Below are positions 1 to 9,934 of a DNA stretch of 64,000 nucleotides, one piece after another. A program made the position numbers and the translations under genes. Below the pieces are notes generated by a model that had not been told where the DNA came from, made no database searches, and was given only the letters and a program-made list of their open reading frames with translations. The DNA comes from Lewinellaceae bacterium. GTDB taxonomy: Bacteria; Bacteroidota; Bacteroidia; Chitinophagales; Saprospiraceae. Location: assembly GCA_016708875.1 (NCBI GenBank), contig JADJFA010000015.1, forward strand, positions 62,001 through 126,000, in the 5' to 3' direction. How positions within the stretch are numbered: position 1 is the first letter of the stretch; each line of letters starts with the position of its first letter.

Positions 1-1
1 A

Positions 2-3000
2 AAAAATACGCTACAGCAACTTACCGCCGCTGCCCTAGACCGCATCCTGATTATTGACGGCTCCATGGGCGTTTTCCTTCAATCGTACAATCTGCCCGAA
101 ATTGATTTTCGTGGCGAGCGTTTTGTTGAGCATCATAGTGAATTAAAAGGCAATTACGACGTGTTGTGCCTCACCCGCCCGGATATCATTGAGGACATTC
201 ACCTCAAGTATCTGGATGCTGGAGCGGACATCATCGAAACCAATACCTTTAACGCCACTTCTATTTCACAGGCAGATTTTGATATGCCCGCAGGTGTCTG
301 CTACGACATTAACAAGGCCGCTGCCGAGATTGCCCGCCGAGCAATTGAGCATTGGCAATCCAATCACCAATCACCAATAAACCAATCACCAATAAACCAA
401 TCCCCAAAGTTTGTTGCAGGCGCCTTAGGCCCACTCAATAAAACCTTGAGCCTCAGCCCTGATGTGAACGATCCCGGCTTCCGCACCATTACTTTCGATG
501 AGGCAAAAAACGCCTACGCGGAACAAGTTCGTGGTCTTGTGGATGGCGGTGCAGACATTATTCTGGTCGAGACTATTTTCGATGTATTAAACTGCAAATC
601 AGCGATTTACGCCATCGAAGAAGTGTTTGAAGAAAAAGGCTTTCGCCTGCCGATCGTCATCTCCGGCACTATTACTGATGCTTCGGGGCGTACCCTGAGC
701 GGCCAAACGGTCGAGGCATTTTGGATTTCGGTAAAACACGCAAAACCCTTCGCAGTAGGCCTCAACTGTGCCCTCGGCGCCGAAGAAATGCGCCCACACC
801 TTGAAACATTGGCTGGCATCGCTGACTGTTTTATCAGTGCTTACCCAAATGCCGGCCTTCCCAATGAATTCGGTGAGTACGACCAAACCGCGCATGAAAT
901 GTGCGTTTTCATGGAAGATTTCGCCCGTTCGGGCTTTGTAAACATTGTCGGTGGTTGCTGCGGAACGACGCCAGACCATATCCGGCATATTGCTGCCCAT
1001 GTAAAGAAATACCCTCCGCGCATTCCTGCTTCCTGTCCGGAAAATGCTTACACCCAAATTGCTGGTCTTGAACCACTTATCATCCGCCCTGAAACGAATT
1101 TTGTAAACATTGGCGAGCGCACCAACGTCACGGGTTCAGCCAAATTTGCCAAACTGATCAAAGAAAACAACTACTCGGAAGCCCTTACCGTGGCCCGACA
1201 ACAAGTGGACGGCGGGGCACAAGTGATTGACGTGAATATGGACGAAGGCCTGCTTGATTCTGAAGCGGCCATGGTGAAGTTTCTCAATCTTATGTCTGCT
1301 GAACCAGACATCGCGAAATTGCCTGTGATGGTTGATTCCTCCAAATTCCACGTCATCGAGGCCGGGCTAAAATGTTTGCAGGGTAAAAGCATTGTCAACT
1401 CGATTTCTATGAAGGAAGGCGAGGCAGAGTTTATTCGCCAAGCCAATATCTGCCGACGTTTTGGGGCTGCTGTAGTAGTGATGGCATTCGACGAAATGGG
1501 GCAGGCCGATACCATTGATCGCAAGGTTTCTATTTGTCAAAGAGCTTATAAAATTCTTACCGAACAGGTAGGTTACGACCCAACTGACATCATTTTTGAC
1601 CCCAATATTTTCGCCGTGGCGACAGGTATTGAGGAACACAATGAGTACGCCATCAATTTCATCGAAGCCACGCGCATTATAAAAGCTACTTGCCCGGGCG
1701 CAAAAATTTCGGGCGGCGTGAGCAATCTTTCCTTCTCCTTCCGGGGGAATAACCACGTTCGGGAGGCCATGCACTCGGCCTTTCTCTACCACGCTACAAG
1801 GGCTGGAATGGACATGGGCATCGTGAACGCCGGGATGCTGGAAGTGTATGAACAAATTCCGAAAGAACTATTACAACGTATTGAGGATGTGTTGTTTAAC
1901 CGTCACCCCGATGCAACAGAGGAGTTGGTAAAACTGGCCGAATCGTTTAAAGAAACAGGCGGAAAAATCATCGGCGAAGACCTCGCCTGGCGCAATGGAA
2001 CGGTACAGGAACGCATTACACACGCCCTGGTGCGCGGCATTGACAAGTATGTGGAAGAAGATACTGAAGAGGCGCGAAAACAATATGCCGCTCCATTGGA
2101 AGTCATTGAAGGGCCACTGATGGATGGCATGAACGTTGTCGGCGACCTTTTTGGCTCCGGCAAGATGTTCTTGCCGCAGGTGGTGAAATCAGCACGGGTG
2201 ATGAAAAAAGCGGTGGCGTATTTGCAACCATTTATTGAGGCCGAAAAAGGAGGCACAGTGACAGCCAAGGGTAAAATCCTCATGGCCACCGTGAAAGGAG
2301 ATGTACACGACATTGGAAAAAATATTGTTGGCGTAGTGCTGGGCTGCAATAACTACGATATTGTTGACTTGGGCGTGATGGTACCTGCTGATAAAATAAT
2401 AAAAGCGGCCATCGCTGAAAACGTGGATATAATCGGCCTTTCTGGCCTTATTACCCCATCCTTGGATGAGATGGTTCACGTTGCCAAAGAAATGCAGCGA
2501 CTGGGGATGAAAATCCCATTGCTCATCGGTGGCGCCACCACTTCCAAGACCCACACAGCGGTGAAAGTCGAGCCACAATACCAAAACGGCCCAGTCGTGC
2601 ATGTGCTGGATGCAAGCCGTTCAGTGGCGGTCGTGAGTTCGTTGTTGACTAAAAATGAATCGGAAAACGATGCATTTATTGAAAGAACTAAGGTCGAATA
2701 CGAACAAATCCGAATCCAGCGGGCAGGCCGCCAATCTGCCAAACAATACCTTTCGTTGGAGAAGGCCAGGGCGAATAATTTGACATTAGATTGGGACAAA
2801 TACACGCCTCCCAAACCCAATTTCACAGGTGTCAAAGCTTTTGAAAATTACCCACTCGATGAACTGGTTGCCTACATTGACTGGACGCCTTTTTTTCAAA
2901 GTTGGCAATTGGCGGGCAAGTATCCCGCTATTTTGGAAGATGAAGTGGTTGGTTCAGAAGCAAAAAAACTATACCACGATGCGCAAGTGATGCTTCGGCA

Positions 3001-3743
3001 AATCATTGATGGAAAGTGGTTTGAAGCGCGGGCAGTAATCGGAATTTTTCCAGCGACAGCGGTAGGGGATGATATTTTGGTCAACGTCGGTTAACGTCGG
3101 AAGGGTTTTAAACCCTTCCGACGTTAACCCTTCCGACGTTACGCTTCATCACCTTCGACAGCAAAACGTAAAAGCCGCAGACCAAGCCAATTTCTGTCTC
3201 TCCGACTTTATTTCCCCAAAGGGCGGCGATTTTATTGGAAGTTTTGCCGTCACCGCTGGTATAGGCATCGAAAAGTGGGTGGAAAAGTTTGAAAAGGAAA
3301 ACGACGACTACTCGGCAATCCTGCTTAAAGCACTCGCAGATCGTCTCGCTGAAGCCCTTGCCGAGCGAATGCACGAGCGGGTGCGTAAAGAATTTTGGGG
3401 CTATGCCAAAGACGAAAACCTTGACAATGAGAAACTTGTCAATGAAGCCTATCAAGGTATACGTCCAGCTCCAGGTTATCCAGCCTGTCCGGAGCACACC
3501 GAAAAGCGGACGCTTTGGCAATTGCTCGATCCAGAGAAAAACGCAGGAATAATCCTGACCGATAGTTGCGCCATGTATCCGGCTGCTTCAGTATCGGGCT
3601 GGTATTTCAGCCATCCGGAGTCCAAATATTTTGGTCTTGGACAAATAGGAAAAGATCAGGTAGAGGATTATGCCAGGAGAAAAGGCATCTCATTCTCAGA
3701 AGCAGAGCGCTGGTTGGCTCCAGTGTTGAATTATGATGCGTGA
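2..3743 (+). CDS. metH: Cobalamin-dependent methionine synthase MetH (5' partial, one apparent frameshift)
   Basis: It transfers the methyl group of methyltetrahydrofolate to homocysteine through cobalamin. The open frame runs to the left edge: the codons before the first ATG (65) read LDRILIIDGSMG, the conserved MetH N-terminus, so the true start lies outside the window. Visible domains are the homocysteine domain with its zinc cysteines (GLNCALG and GGCCGTT near residue 296), the pterin domain (NIGERTNVTGSAKF), and the B12 domain (DVHDIGKN near residue 746). A stop at 3092 separates these from the AdoMet-binding activation domain (LHHLRQQ to 3743) in another frame. Removing one G of GG at 3089-3090 restores one continuous protein. 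Two repeat-derived peptides interrupt it, at 351-404 and 3091-3140. The family assignment is certain; whether the gene is intact is not. Confidence 0.93.
351..404. repeat. ATTGGTGATTGG-family repeat inside metH, read in frame
   Basis: Tandem CCAATCACCAATAAA-like units lie within the homocysteine domain and encode a peptide built from repeated NQSPI units. The family sequence normally passes directly from the helix before it to FVAGALGP, so this is an in-frame insertion of about 16 residues. The same repeat is intergenic near 3742, 32070, 42235 and 45687. Confidence 0.85.
3091..3140. repeat. Palindromic element inside metH activation-domain linker
   Basis: A perfect 37-bp palindrome (3091-3127, 18-bp arms, one-base centre; half-site AACGTCGGAAGGGTTT) is followed by a further half copy to 3140. 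It sits between GDDILV and LHHLRQQ of MetH, in the linker where the family varies most. Degenerate relatives lie at 23455-23580. Confidence 0.9.
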
Positions 3744-3836
3744 TTGGTTAATTGGTGATTGGTATATTGGTGATTGGGAACATCAGTTAACCAATCACCA
3801 ATATACCAATCACCAATTAACCAATCACCTTTCCAG
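3742..3836. repeat. Inverted pair of ATTGGTGATTGG-type repeats between metH and GT22 gene
   Basis: GATTGGTTAATTGGTGATTGG units up to about 3778 are mirrored by CCAATCACCAATATACC units from about 3789. Together they form a long hairpin between two convergent genes, where it could serve as a transcription stop. Confidence 0.8.
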
Positions 3837-5297
3837 CCGATATACCCCCCAGATGAGCGTGCGACTTTGCCAGTCATTGACGTTGAAGCGCAAAACCCAT
3901 TCCGGGTAATTGGTGAATTCGCGTTTCAAAGTGAATCCCGGAGGGGCCTCTGGCAGGGGAGAAAAAATCTCCGTAAAAAGCATCAAATCGCCCGGTCGCA
4001 ATGCAGTTGTATCGTTTGTGTAGGCGGAGTTGGTGTACCAGGGCATTTGACGTTGGTGCGGATTTTCGTAAAAGGGGGTGTTCAGGGGAAATCGTTTCTT
4101 CGGCTCTTTTTTGACAAAATACACAGTGGATTCAGGATGCGTTTGATACCAGTCCCAAAGAAATTTCGAATACGCTACACGACCTTCCGCTGGGGAAAAT
4201 ACCCTGACAGTCAATAAGATAGCATTAAGTCCAAGGCAAAATGTGAGGGCTATAGCCATCCATCTTTTTACCGTATATTTTGTTTGAAAATACTCCCAAC
4301 CAGCAACGGACAAAAAGAAGAACGGCATTGCAAGTGGAAACAAAAACCGCACTTCCTTGTGGGCTACCAAAGAATGCGCCAAAATAAAAGGCACTACACA
4401 CCATGTGAGCGGATGCCGAGGTTTTTGCCAAATGCCTATGCCGAAAAGTGCTATGAGTGCCAGGCTGAGCGGTGGTACCAGGGTCATCGGCGTTTCTGTC
4501 AAATACCACCAAATTGGTTCAACGCCAAACCCGGCGGCTTTACCCTCCACAATGTTTGAAAAATAATAATTGTAGGGAGCAAATACCATTGCATCATACA
4601 ACCAAAAGTCGGTGGCAAGCCCCAGGCAAACTGCAATCAAAACCCCGGAAATAAGCGCAATCCAAACCGATACCTTCAAACGATTTTGAAACAACAACCA
4701 GGCTCCAAGCCCGATGCCTGCAAATGCGATCTGGTACCGAAAGAAAAAGGAGAGGCCCAACAGTAAGCCTGCTAAAATCAATTTCCAACTGAATCCACGT
4801 TTTTGATCTTCAATAGACTGAACCAATAAAAGCAGTCCCCCAAAAAAGCAAATGGCAGAGGTGTTTTCGGAAGTGAACCGTACATTAAGATAGGGCATGA
4901 GCCAAAAAAACAAGAGCCCAAAGCGCATCCAATAGAGGGAGGTAGCGTTTTTTAGATCGCGCATGAGCCATTTGCTCCATTTCCAATAGACAAATAGTGC
5001 AGCGAAAGCACAAAGCAGCCGCATCAAAAATACCTGGATGAAGGGGTTGGAAATGCCCACCGTATCCGCACTCAGTATTGTGCCATAAGCCAAAAAAGGC
5101 TGCAAGCCAGGACGGATTTTTGCCGGAAATTCCCAGGGTAAGTCACTGGCTGGAATGCGTCCGAGTTTATAATTGGCAAATTCTAAAATTTGGAAATGCT
5201 CGTCTGGGTGGTGGTACCCAATCGTGAACCATGCCGCTATGACACACAATACAGCCCCCACAAATAATAGGTTGCGTTCAGAAAAAGTTGGTATCAT
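3825..5297 (-). CDS. GT22-like integral membrane mannosyltransferase (ALG9/PIG-B type)
   Basis: This is a polytopic membrane protein of 490 residues. It has the two hallmarks of the GT22 polyprenyl-phosphate-sugar glycosyltransferases: the N-terminal acidic motif HPDEHFQ (near residue 30) after the first membrane segment, and AHKEVRF (near residue 310) preceding late membrane helices. In the family the acidic motif is catalytic and the sugar donor is a lipid-linked hexose at the membrane. The acceptor here is unknown. A close paralogue lies immediately upstream on the same strand (5307-6787, 9-bp gap), so the pair arose by tandem duplication and is probably co-transcribed. The 3' end touches the repeat hairpin at 3742-3836. 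The family call is fairly secure; mannose specificity is inferred. Confidence 0.8.
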   Translation of the reverse strand: MIPTFSERNLLFVGAVLCVIAAWFTIGYHHPDEHFQILEFANYKLGRIPASDLPWEFPAKIRPGLQPFLAYGTILSADTVGISNPFIQVFLMRLLCAFAALFVYWKWSKWLMRDLKNATSLYWMRFGLLFFWLMPYLNVRFTSENTSAICFFGGLLLLVQSIEDQKRGFSWKLILAGLLLGLSFFFRYQIAFAGIGLGAWLLFQNRLKVSVWIALISGVLIAVCLGLATDFWLYDAMVFAPYNYYFSNIVEGKAAGFGVEPIWWYLTETPMTLVPPLSLALIALFGIGIWQKPRHPLTWCVVPFILAHSLVAHKEVRFLFPLAMPFFFLSVAGWEYFQTKYTVKRWMAIALTFCLGLNAILLTVRVFSPAEGRVAYSKFLWDWYQTHPESTVYFVKKEPKKRFPLNTPFYENPHQRQMPWYTNSAYTNDTTALRPGDLMLFTEIFSPLPEAPPGFTLKREFTNYPEWVLRFNVNDWQSRTLIWGVYRLER

Positions 5298-5306
5298 ATT
5301 CCGGAA

Positions 5307-6787
5307 TCATTTATCAGCATACTCCAATCTGTATATTTCCCAGATTAGCGTTCGGCTTTGCCAGTTATTGATGTTGACCTTCAAAATCCATTCAGGATAA
5401 TAGGAAAATTCACGTTCTAAACGATATCCCGGTGGTGGAGCCGGTGTTGATTTAGCCACTTCGGTAAAAACCATCAAATCTCCTGGGCGAAGTGCCGTTG
5501 TGTCATTTTTATACTCCGGGAGCGTATACCAGGACCGTTGAGTTTGGGCCGGATTTTCATAGAAAGTTATGGGCAGCGGGTAATGGTTTTTCGGTTCTTC
5601 TTTGACAAAATACACGGTTGAATTGGGATGTTTGCGGTACCAGTTCCACAAAAATTCAGCATAGGTGATCACATCTTTGGCTGGTATTAATATCCTAAAA
5701 ACCATCATCACCATATTCAGCCAGAGGAGAAATACAAATGTTTTTACCATCCATTTTTTCACAGCATATTTTTCTTGAAAATATTGCCAGCCCGCTGTAG
5801 TCAGGAAGAAAAAAGGAAGCGCCATAGAATACATAAACCGAACCTCTTTGTGCGCGATCATGGAGTGTGCGAGTACAAAGGGTATTAAGCACCAAGTGAG
5901 CGGATGCCGGTAGTGTCGCCAAACGCCAATCGCCATAAATACCATGAGCACAATACTCAGGGGTGGTACAAGGGCTAACGGCATTTCTGTGAAATACCAC
6001 CAAAATGGCCAGACTCCAAACCCCGCAGCCTTACCCTCCACTATGTTGTAGAAATAGTAGTTATAAGGAGCAAAAACCCATTCTCCGTAAAGCCAATAAT
6101 CGGTGGCAAGGCCTATGCCAACTGCCAGAAATACCCCGCAAAATAGCCCCACCCATGTAGAAAAAGATAGTCTGTTTTGGAATAGAAGCCACGCTACAAG
6201 CCCAATCCCCGCGAACGCTATTTGATAACGGAAAAAAAGGAAAGACCCAGTAGCAGCCCCGTCAATACCAATTTTGCACTGAATCTATTTTTTTGATTTT
6301 CAATTTCCTGTACCAAAAGAAGGAGACCTCCAAAGAAACAGAAGGCAGAAGTGTTTTCGGAAGTGAAACGTGCATTGAGATAAGGCATTAGCCAAAAAAA
6401 CAACAACCCGATGCGCATCCACCGAACAGAAACCGGGTTCTTGAGTTCCCGTTCAAGCCAGATGCTCCACTTCCAATAGACAAACAACGCGGCTGCGCCA
6501 CTGAGCAGTCGCATAAGAAAAGCCTGTATAAAAGGGCTTATTATTCCAGCAGCACTTGCTACTAATACTGAACAATAGGCAATAAAAGGTTGTAAACCAG
6601 GCCGCATTTTGGCTGGAAATTCCCATGACAAGTCTTGAATCGGGGTGTAGCCAAGTTTGTAATTAGCGAACTCCCAAATCTGAGTATGTTCGTCGGGATT
6701 GTGATAGCCTATCGTACACCACGCAGCGATGACAACCAAAAAAGACCCTACAATCAGCAGGTTTCTATCAGAAAGATTTGGAAACAT
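5307..6787 (-). CDS. GT22-like membrane glycosyltransferase paralogue, apparent frameshift
   Basis: This is a tandem paralogue of the gene at 3825, with the same motifs HNPDEHTQ (N-terminal part) and AHKEVRF (C-terminal part). The reading frame breaks at the homopolymer 6232-6238: the N-terminal frame ends in LSFFSVIK, while the intact paralogue reads LSFFFRYQIAF at that point. Adding one T (minus strand) to the run of seven restores the full protein of about 493 residues. The break could be a sequencing undercall, a recent pseudogene or a phase-variable tract. Start ATG 6787 follows the -7 box at 6815 by about 20 nt. Everything beyond the break is well conserved against the paralogue, which argues against long-standing decay. 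Confidence 0.75.
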
Positions 6788-6814
6788 GATACGACAGACG
6801 GGTGATTAGGGCCG

Positions 6815-6822
6815 CGAAGTTA
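6815..6822 (-). promoter_or_regulatory. -7 box (TAACTTCG) for the GT22 gene pair
   Basis: On the minus strand TAACTTCG differs by one base from the Bacteroidota consensus TAnnTTTG and lies about 28 bases upstream of ATG 6787. No good -33 TTG was found at the right spacing. Confidence 0.4.
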
Positions 6823-6880
6823 GGAACTTGCCGATCAAAGTAAGGAAAGCAGCGAAAAGGAGCATTTCAGCAAACACAAG

Positions 6881-6914
6881 AAGCGGCAACCCCAAATTAT
6901 CGGGATTGCCGCTT
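6881..6914 (-). terminator. Hairpin downstream of the OmpH gene pair
   Basis: AAGCGGCAA / TTGCCGCTT arms, with further C/G pairing inside, follow the stop of the 6944 gene by about 30 bases. On the minus strand a T-rich stretch follows. It is placed as the end of the two-gene OmpH transcript. Confidence 0.6.
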
Positions 6915-6943
6915 CGCGAAATATTAGGGCAATTGGGAAACCC

Positions 6944-7450
6944 TTAGTTTGCTATTCCCAATTTAGTCATTACCAATTTCGTCACGTCGAGCGATTCGTC
7001 CGCATAAAGCAATACTTGTGTGTTGAGGTCGAATACAAACATGAACTGGTTTTCTTTCGCCACATCGGCCATCGCCTGGTTTACCCGATCAAGTATCGGC
7101 TTGAAAAGTTCTTCGCGTTTTTCGCCGAGTTTCGCGTAAACTTCCTGTTCGTATTTTGCGATGGAGGCTTCCTCTTCTTTCAATTTCGTGCTCTGCGTCT
7201 CCAGGTCTTTGGGCGAGATAGTGCCTTGTTGCTCCTTACGCTGCAGTTCAGCCGCTCTATCTTGCAGCGATTTCACCATTTCTTGGCCCTTTTTTGTGAG
7301 TTGGGTCTGAAATGCTTGCAATTCGCTGTCGGCTGCTTTTACTTCCGGTATTTTGCCGAGCAGCGCACTGGAATTGCAATAGCCAAATTTTTGAGAAAAA
7401 CTGACGGTGGCTAGTGACAGGCCGATGGTCAGCAGAAAAAACTTCTTCAT
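6944..7450 (-). CDS. OmpH/Skp family periplasmic chaperone
   Basis: This is a small periplasmic chaperone of the Skp/OmpH family, which holds unfolded outer-membrane proteins on the way to the BAM complex. ATG 7450 is chosen because it begins a clean signal peptide (MKKFFLLTIGLSLATVSFSQ); the longer frame to 7483 adds 11 non-signal residues and overlaps the upstream gene. After the signal come a short beta-strand start (FGYCNSSALLGKIPEV) and a long charged coiled coil (QRKEQQGTISPKDLETQ region), then the closing segment with FVFDLNTQ. The mature length of about 150 residues fits the family. It is downstream of, and co-directional with, a second family member. Confidence 0.88.
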   Translation of the reverse strand: MKKFFLLTIGLSLATVSFSQKFGYCNSSALLGKIPEVKAADSELQAFQTQLTKKGQEMVKSLQDRAAELQRKEQQGTISPKDLETQSTKLKEEEASIAKYEQEVYAKLGEKREELFKPILDRVNQAMADVAKENQFMFVFDLNTQVLLYADESLDVTKLVMTKLGIAN

Positions 7451-7479
7451 TTTCAATGTGTTAGAATGTTTGTTGTGTA

Positions 7480-7995
7480 TCAACCCTTTTTCAAGAGTGC
7501 TTTGACTTCCTCTGTTTTATCGTTTTTCTTGTCTGCGTAAAGCATTCCGGAGGCACTGCCCTTATCAAAGATGAATTCGTAGCCCTTATCCAGCGCAAAA
7601 CGCTCAATGGTGCTGTACACTTTGTCCTGGATAGGCTTCACAAGTTCTTCGCGCTTTTTGAACAAGCCGCCCTCAGGGCCAAATCGCTGGCGCTGCAATT
7701 CACGGACTTCCTTTTCCTTGGCCATAATCTCTTCTTCACGGGTCTTTTTCATGTCCTCGCTGAGCAGCACTTGTTCTGCCTGAAACTTGCTGTACATCCC
7801 TTTTACCTTGTCTTGTTCCTGGGCGATTTCCTGACGCCAGGCAGTTGCTACTTTGTCAAGTTGTTCCTGTGCCTTCTGGTATTCTGTAAGGCTTTCCAAA
7901 ACAGCCGTAACATCTACATATGCAATGCGTTGTGCTTGGGCAAAGGCAAGAAGGCCAAGCACGAATAGGGCAGTCGAAGCAATTCTTTTAATCAT
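7480..7995 (-). CDS. OmpH/Skp family periplasmic chaperone, second copy
   Basis: This is the second Skp/OmpH-type chaperone, first in a two-gene operon with the 6944 gene (about 30-bp gap). The ATG at 7995 gives a signal peptide MIKRIASTALFVLGLLAFAQ followed by RIAYVDVTAVLESL, which is the usual mature start of the family. The middle is a charged coiled coil rich in Lys/Glu (DKVKGMYSKFQAEQ to KEKEVRELQRQRF). The end has the conserved YEFIFDKGSASGMLYAD segment. Tandem OmpH pairs next to BamA are usual in Bacteroidota, but no bamA is visible here. Confidence 0.88.
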   Translation of the reverse strand: MIKRIASTALFVLGLLAFAQAQRIAYVDVTAVLESLTEYQKAQEQLDKVATAWRQEIAQEQDKVKGMYSKFQAEQVLLSEDMKKTREEEIMAKEKEVRELQRQRFGPEGGLFKKREELVKPIQDKVYSTIERFALDKGYEFIFDKGSASGMLYADKKNDKTEEVKALLKKG

Positions 7996-8113
7996 GGTTG
8001 TTGTTATTGTTGATTTGTTGAAATGTTGATTTACAAAGGGGGTATAGGCTTGGTTTTCAATATTTAAATATCCTAATAACCCAATTTCCATTTATCCCCT
8101 TCATTTTCCGGCT

Positions 8114-8121
8114 CAAAAGTA
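8114..8121 (-). promoter_or_regulatory. -7 box (TACTTTTG) for the OmpH operon
   Basis: A perfect TAnnTTTG match on the minus strand lies about 120 bases upstream of ATG 7995. It supports a transcript starting near 8107. The rest of 8122-8300 shows no convincing gene; a 67-codon plus-strand frame there has no recognisable features. Confidence 0.5.
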
Positions 8122-8307
8122 GGACTTCGTACGACTTTTGGCGGCGTTCTGATGCGGCAGTCTTTCCTGAGGTTGTATTCCTTCAAAAATAAATTTGCCA
8201 AACAAAAACCAACTCCTTCATTTTCAAAAAATTATGAAAGGCCAATGGCCAATAAGCACTGTTACCTTAACCTGAGATTAACCGCATTTTTGGCGAAATT
8301 AACAAGG

Positions 8308-8340
8308 TTGTTTAGGGCATCTGTGCTTTTCCTACCTTCG
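8308..8340 (+). promoter_or_regulatory. Promoter of hutH (TTG-N22-TACCTTCG)
   Basis: TTG at 8308 and TACCTTCG at 8333 match the Bacteroidota -33/-7 arrangement with one mismatch, 26 bases before ATG 8367. Confidence 0.5.
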
Positions 8341-8366
8341 CCCCCCGAATTTTAGCATAAGGAAAA

Positions 8367-9851
8367 ATGATCCACCACATCAGTTCTAAGCACCTCTCCC
8401 TCGAACAAATCCAAGAAATTCTTTCCAGCCGATCCAATCTTGCCCTTTCCGCAGAAGCCTCCACTCGAATACGCCACTGCCGGGATTATTTGGAACAAAA
8501 ACTGGCGGCAAATGACCAACTTTTTTATGGTATCAACACGGGTTTTGGTTCGCTTTGCAATATCCGTATCTCTGAGGCCGATCTTGAACAACTCCAACAC
8601 AACCTGGTCGTAAGCCACGCTGCCGGAATGGGCGATGTTGTCCCCCAAGAGGTTTTGCGCATCATGCTTTTATTAAAAATCCAGAGCCTTTCTTATGGTT
8701 ATAGCGGGGTGCGCGAAGTGGTGGTGCAGCGACTTGTTGATTTTTACAACCAGGATGTTTTACCTGTAGTTTTTGAATTAGGGTCACTAGGCGCCTCTGG
8801 CGATTTGGCTCCTTTAGCGCACCTTAGTTTACCGCTTATTGGACTTGGTGAGGTTTGGTTTGAGGGCCACCGCCAGCCCGCTGCCGAGGTTTTGTCCAAA
8901 CATGGCTGGCAGCCGCTGCGTTTTCAGGCGAAAGAAGCACTTGCGCTGCTCAACGGCACACAGTTTTCGGCGGCTTATGCTACCTGGAGCCTATTGGAGG
9001 CCAGGCGTCTGACCGATCAGGCCGATCTAAACGCGGCCATCGGATTCGACGCATTCAATTGCAGGCTTTCGCCTTTGGATGCGCACATTCATCAGATTCG
9101 TCCGCATGAGGGACAAATTTCTACTGCAAAAAAACTGCTCAAGTTGCTGGAAAACAGTGAGATAGCACAGTCTGAAAAAACTGCCGTCCAGGACCCCTAT
9201 GCTTTTCGCTGTGTGCCGCAGGTACATGGCGCCAGCCGCGACGCCATTGCGCACATCGAAAAAATGCTGGTGACGGAACTCAATTCAGTGACCGACAACC
9301 CCAATATTTTCCCGGATGACGATCTGATTGTTTCTGGTGGAAACTTTCATGCACAACCGCTTGCCCTTCCACTTGATTACCTCGCCATTGCGCTCTCTGA
9401 ATTGGGCAGCATCTCCGAACGACGGGTGTACCAATTGATTAGCGGCCAACGGGAACTCCCTGCTTTCCTGACCGATGACCCAGGCTTGCATTCCGGAATG
9501 ATGATTGCACAATACACTGCCGCTTCTATTGTCAGTCAAAACAAAACGCTCTGTGCCCCAGCTTCCACGGATAGTATCGTAAGTTGCAATGGGCAAGAAG
9601 ATCATGTGAGTATGGCCGCCAATGCCGCCACCAAAGCCCGTCGGGTCGTGCTGAATCTGGAGCGCTTACTCGCCATAGAGTTTATGATTGGTATGCAGGC
9701 TTTAGAATACCGTCGGCCAATGAAATCATCACCCGCAATAGAAAAAATCAGGGAGGAATATCGCCGTGTTGTGCCGCGTCTGGAAGGGGATCGGGTGCTG
9801 AGTGTGGATTTGGAAGCCACCGTGGTTTTTTTAAAACACGGTGGCGTTTAA
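8367..9851 (+). CDS. hutH: Histidine ammonia-lyase
   Basis: It removes ammonia from L-histidine to give urocanate, the first step of histidine catabolism in the cytosol. The protein is 494 residues, a normal length. The motif GSLGASGDLAPLAHL carries the Ala-Ser-Gly triplet (about 142-144) that cyclises to the MIO electrophile. Other family blocks are NGTQFSAAYATW, the NPNIF region (SVTDNPNIF) and QEDHVSMAANAA. No other hut gene is adjacent: the flanks are the divergent OmpH operon and a convergent reductase. The gene therefore appears to be transcribed alone from the promoter at 8308, and the rest of the hut pathway must lie elsewhere. Confidence 0.93.
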   Translation: MIHHISSKHLSLEQIQEILSSRSNLALSAEASTRIRHCRDYLEQKLAANDQLFYGINTGFGSLCNIRISEADLEQLQHNLVVSHAAGMGDVVPQEVLRIMLLLKIQSLSYGYSGVREVVVQRLVDFYNQDVLPVVFELGSLGASGDLAPLAHLSLPLIGLGEVWFEGHRQPAAEVLSKHGWQPLRFQAKEALALLNGTQFSAAYATWSLLEARRLTDQADLNAAIGFDAFNCRLSPLDAHIHQIRPHEGQISTAKKLLKLLENSEIAQSEKTAVQDPYAFRCVPQVHGASRDAIAHIEKMLVTELNSVTDNPNIFPDDDLIVSGGNFHAQPLALPLDYLAIALSELGSISERRVYQLISGQRELPAFLTDDPGLHSGMMIAQYTAASIVSQNKTLCAPASTDSIVSCNGQEDHVSMAANAATKARRVVLNLERLLAIEFMIGMQALEYRRPMKSSPAIEKIREEYRRVVPRLEGDRVLSVDLEATVVFLKHGGV

Positions 9852-9927
9852 TTAACCACAAAAGGCACATAAGGACACATAAGCCAGATATCCAACCTTA
9901 TGTGCCCTTATGTGCCTTTTGTGGTTA
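9850..9927. terminator. Long inverted repeat between convergent hutH and reductase genes
   Basis: AACCACAAAAGGCACATAAGG at 9854 is mirrored by CTTATGTGCCTTTTGTGGTT ending at 9927, with about 30-base arms. It is placed to stop transcription from both sides. The arm is itself made of short near-repeats (GGCACATAAG / GGACACATAAG). Confidence 0.65.
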
Positions 9928-9934
9928 ATTCCTA

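Noticed and set aside
599..1057. Long minus-strand frames inside metH and other large genes
   Set aside because: They are shadows of the conserved genes on the opposite strand, produced by codon bias.
3083..3100. Programmed frameshifting in metH
   Set aside because: The break falls inside a repeat element without a slippery heptamer, and one base change explains it more simply.
3742..3836. CRISPR-like spaced repeats
   Set aside because: The ATTGGTGATTGG units are irregular, inverted against each other and have no unique spacers or cas genes nearby.
8152..8355. 67-codon plus-strand frame before hutH
   Set aside because: It overlaps the divergent promoter region and has no recognisable feature.
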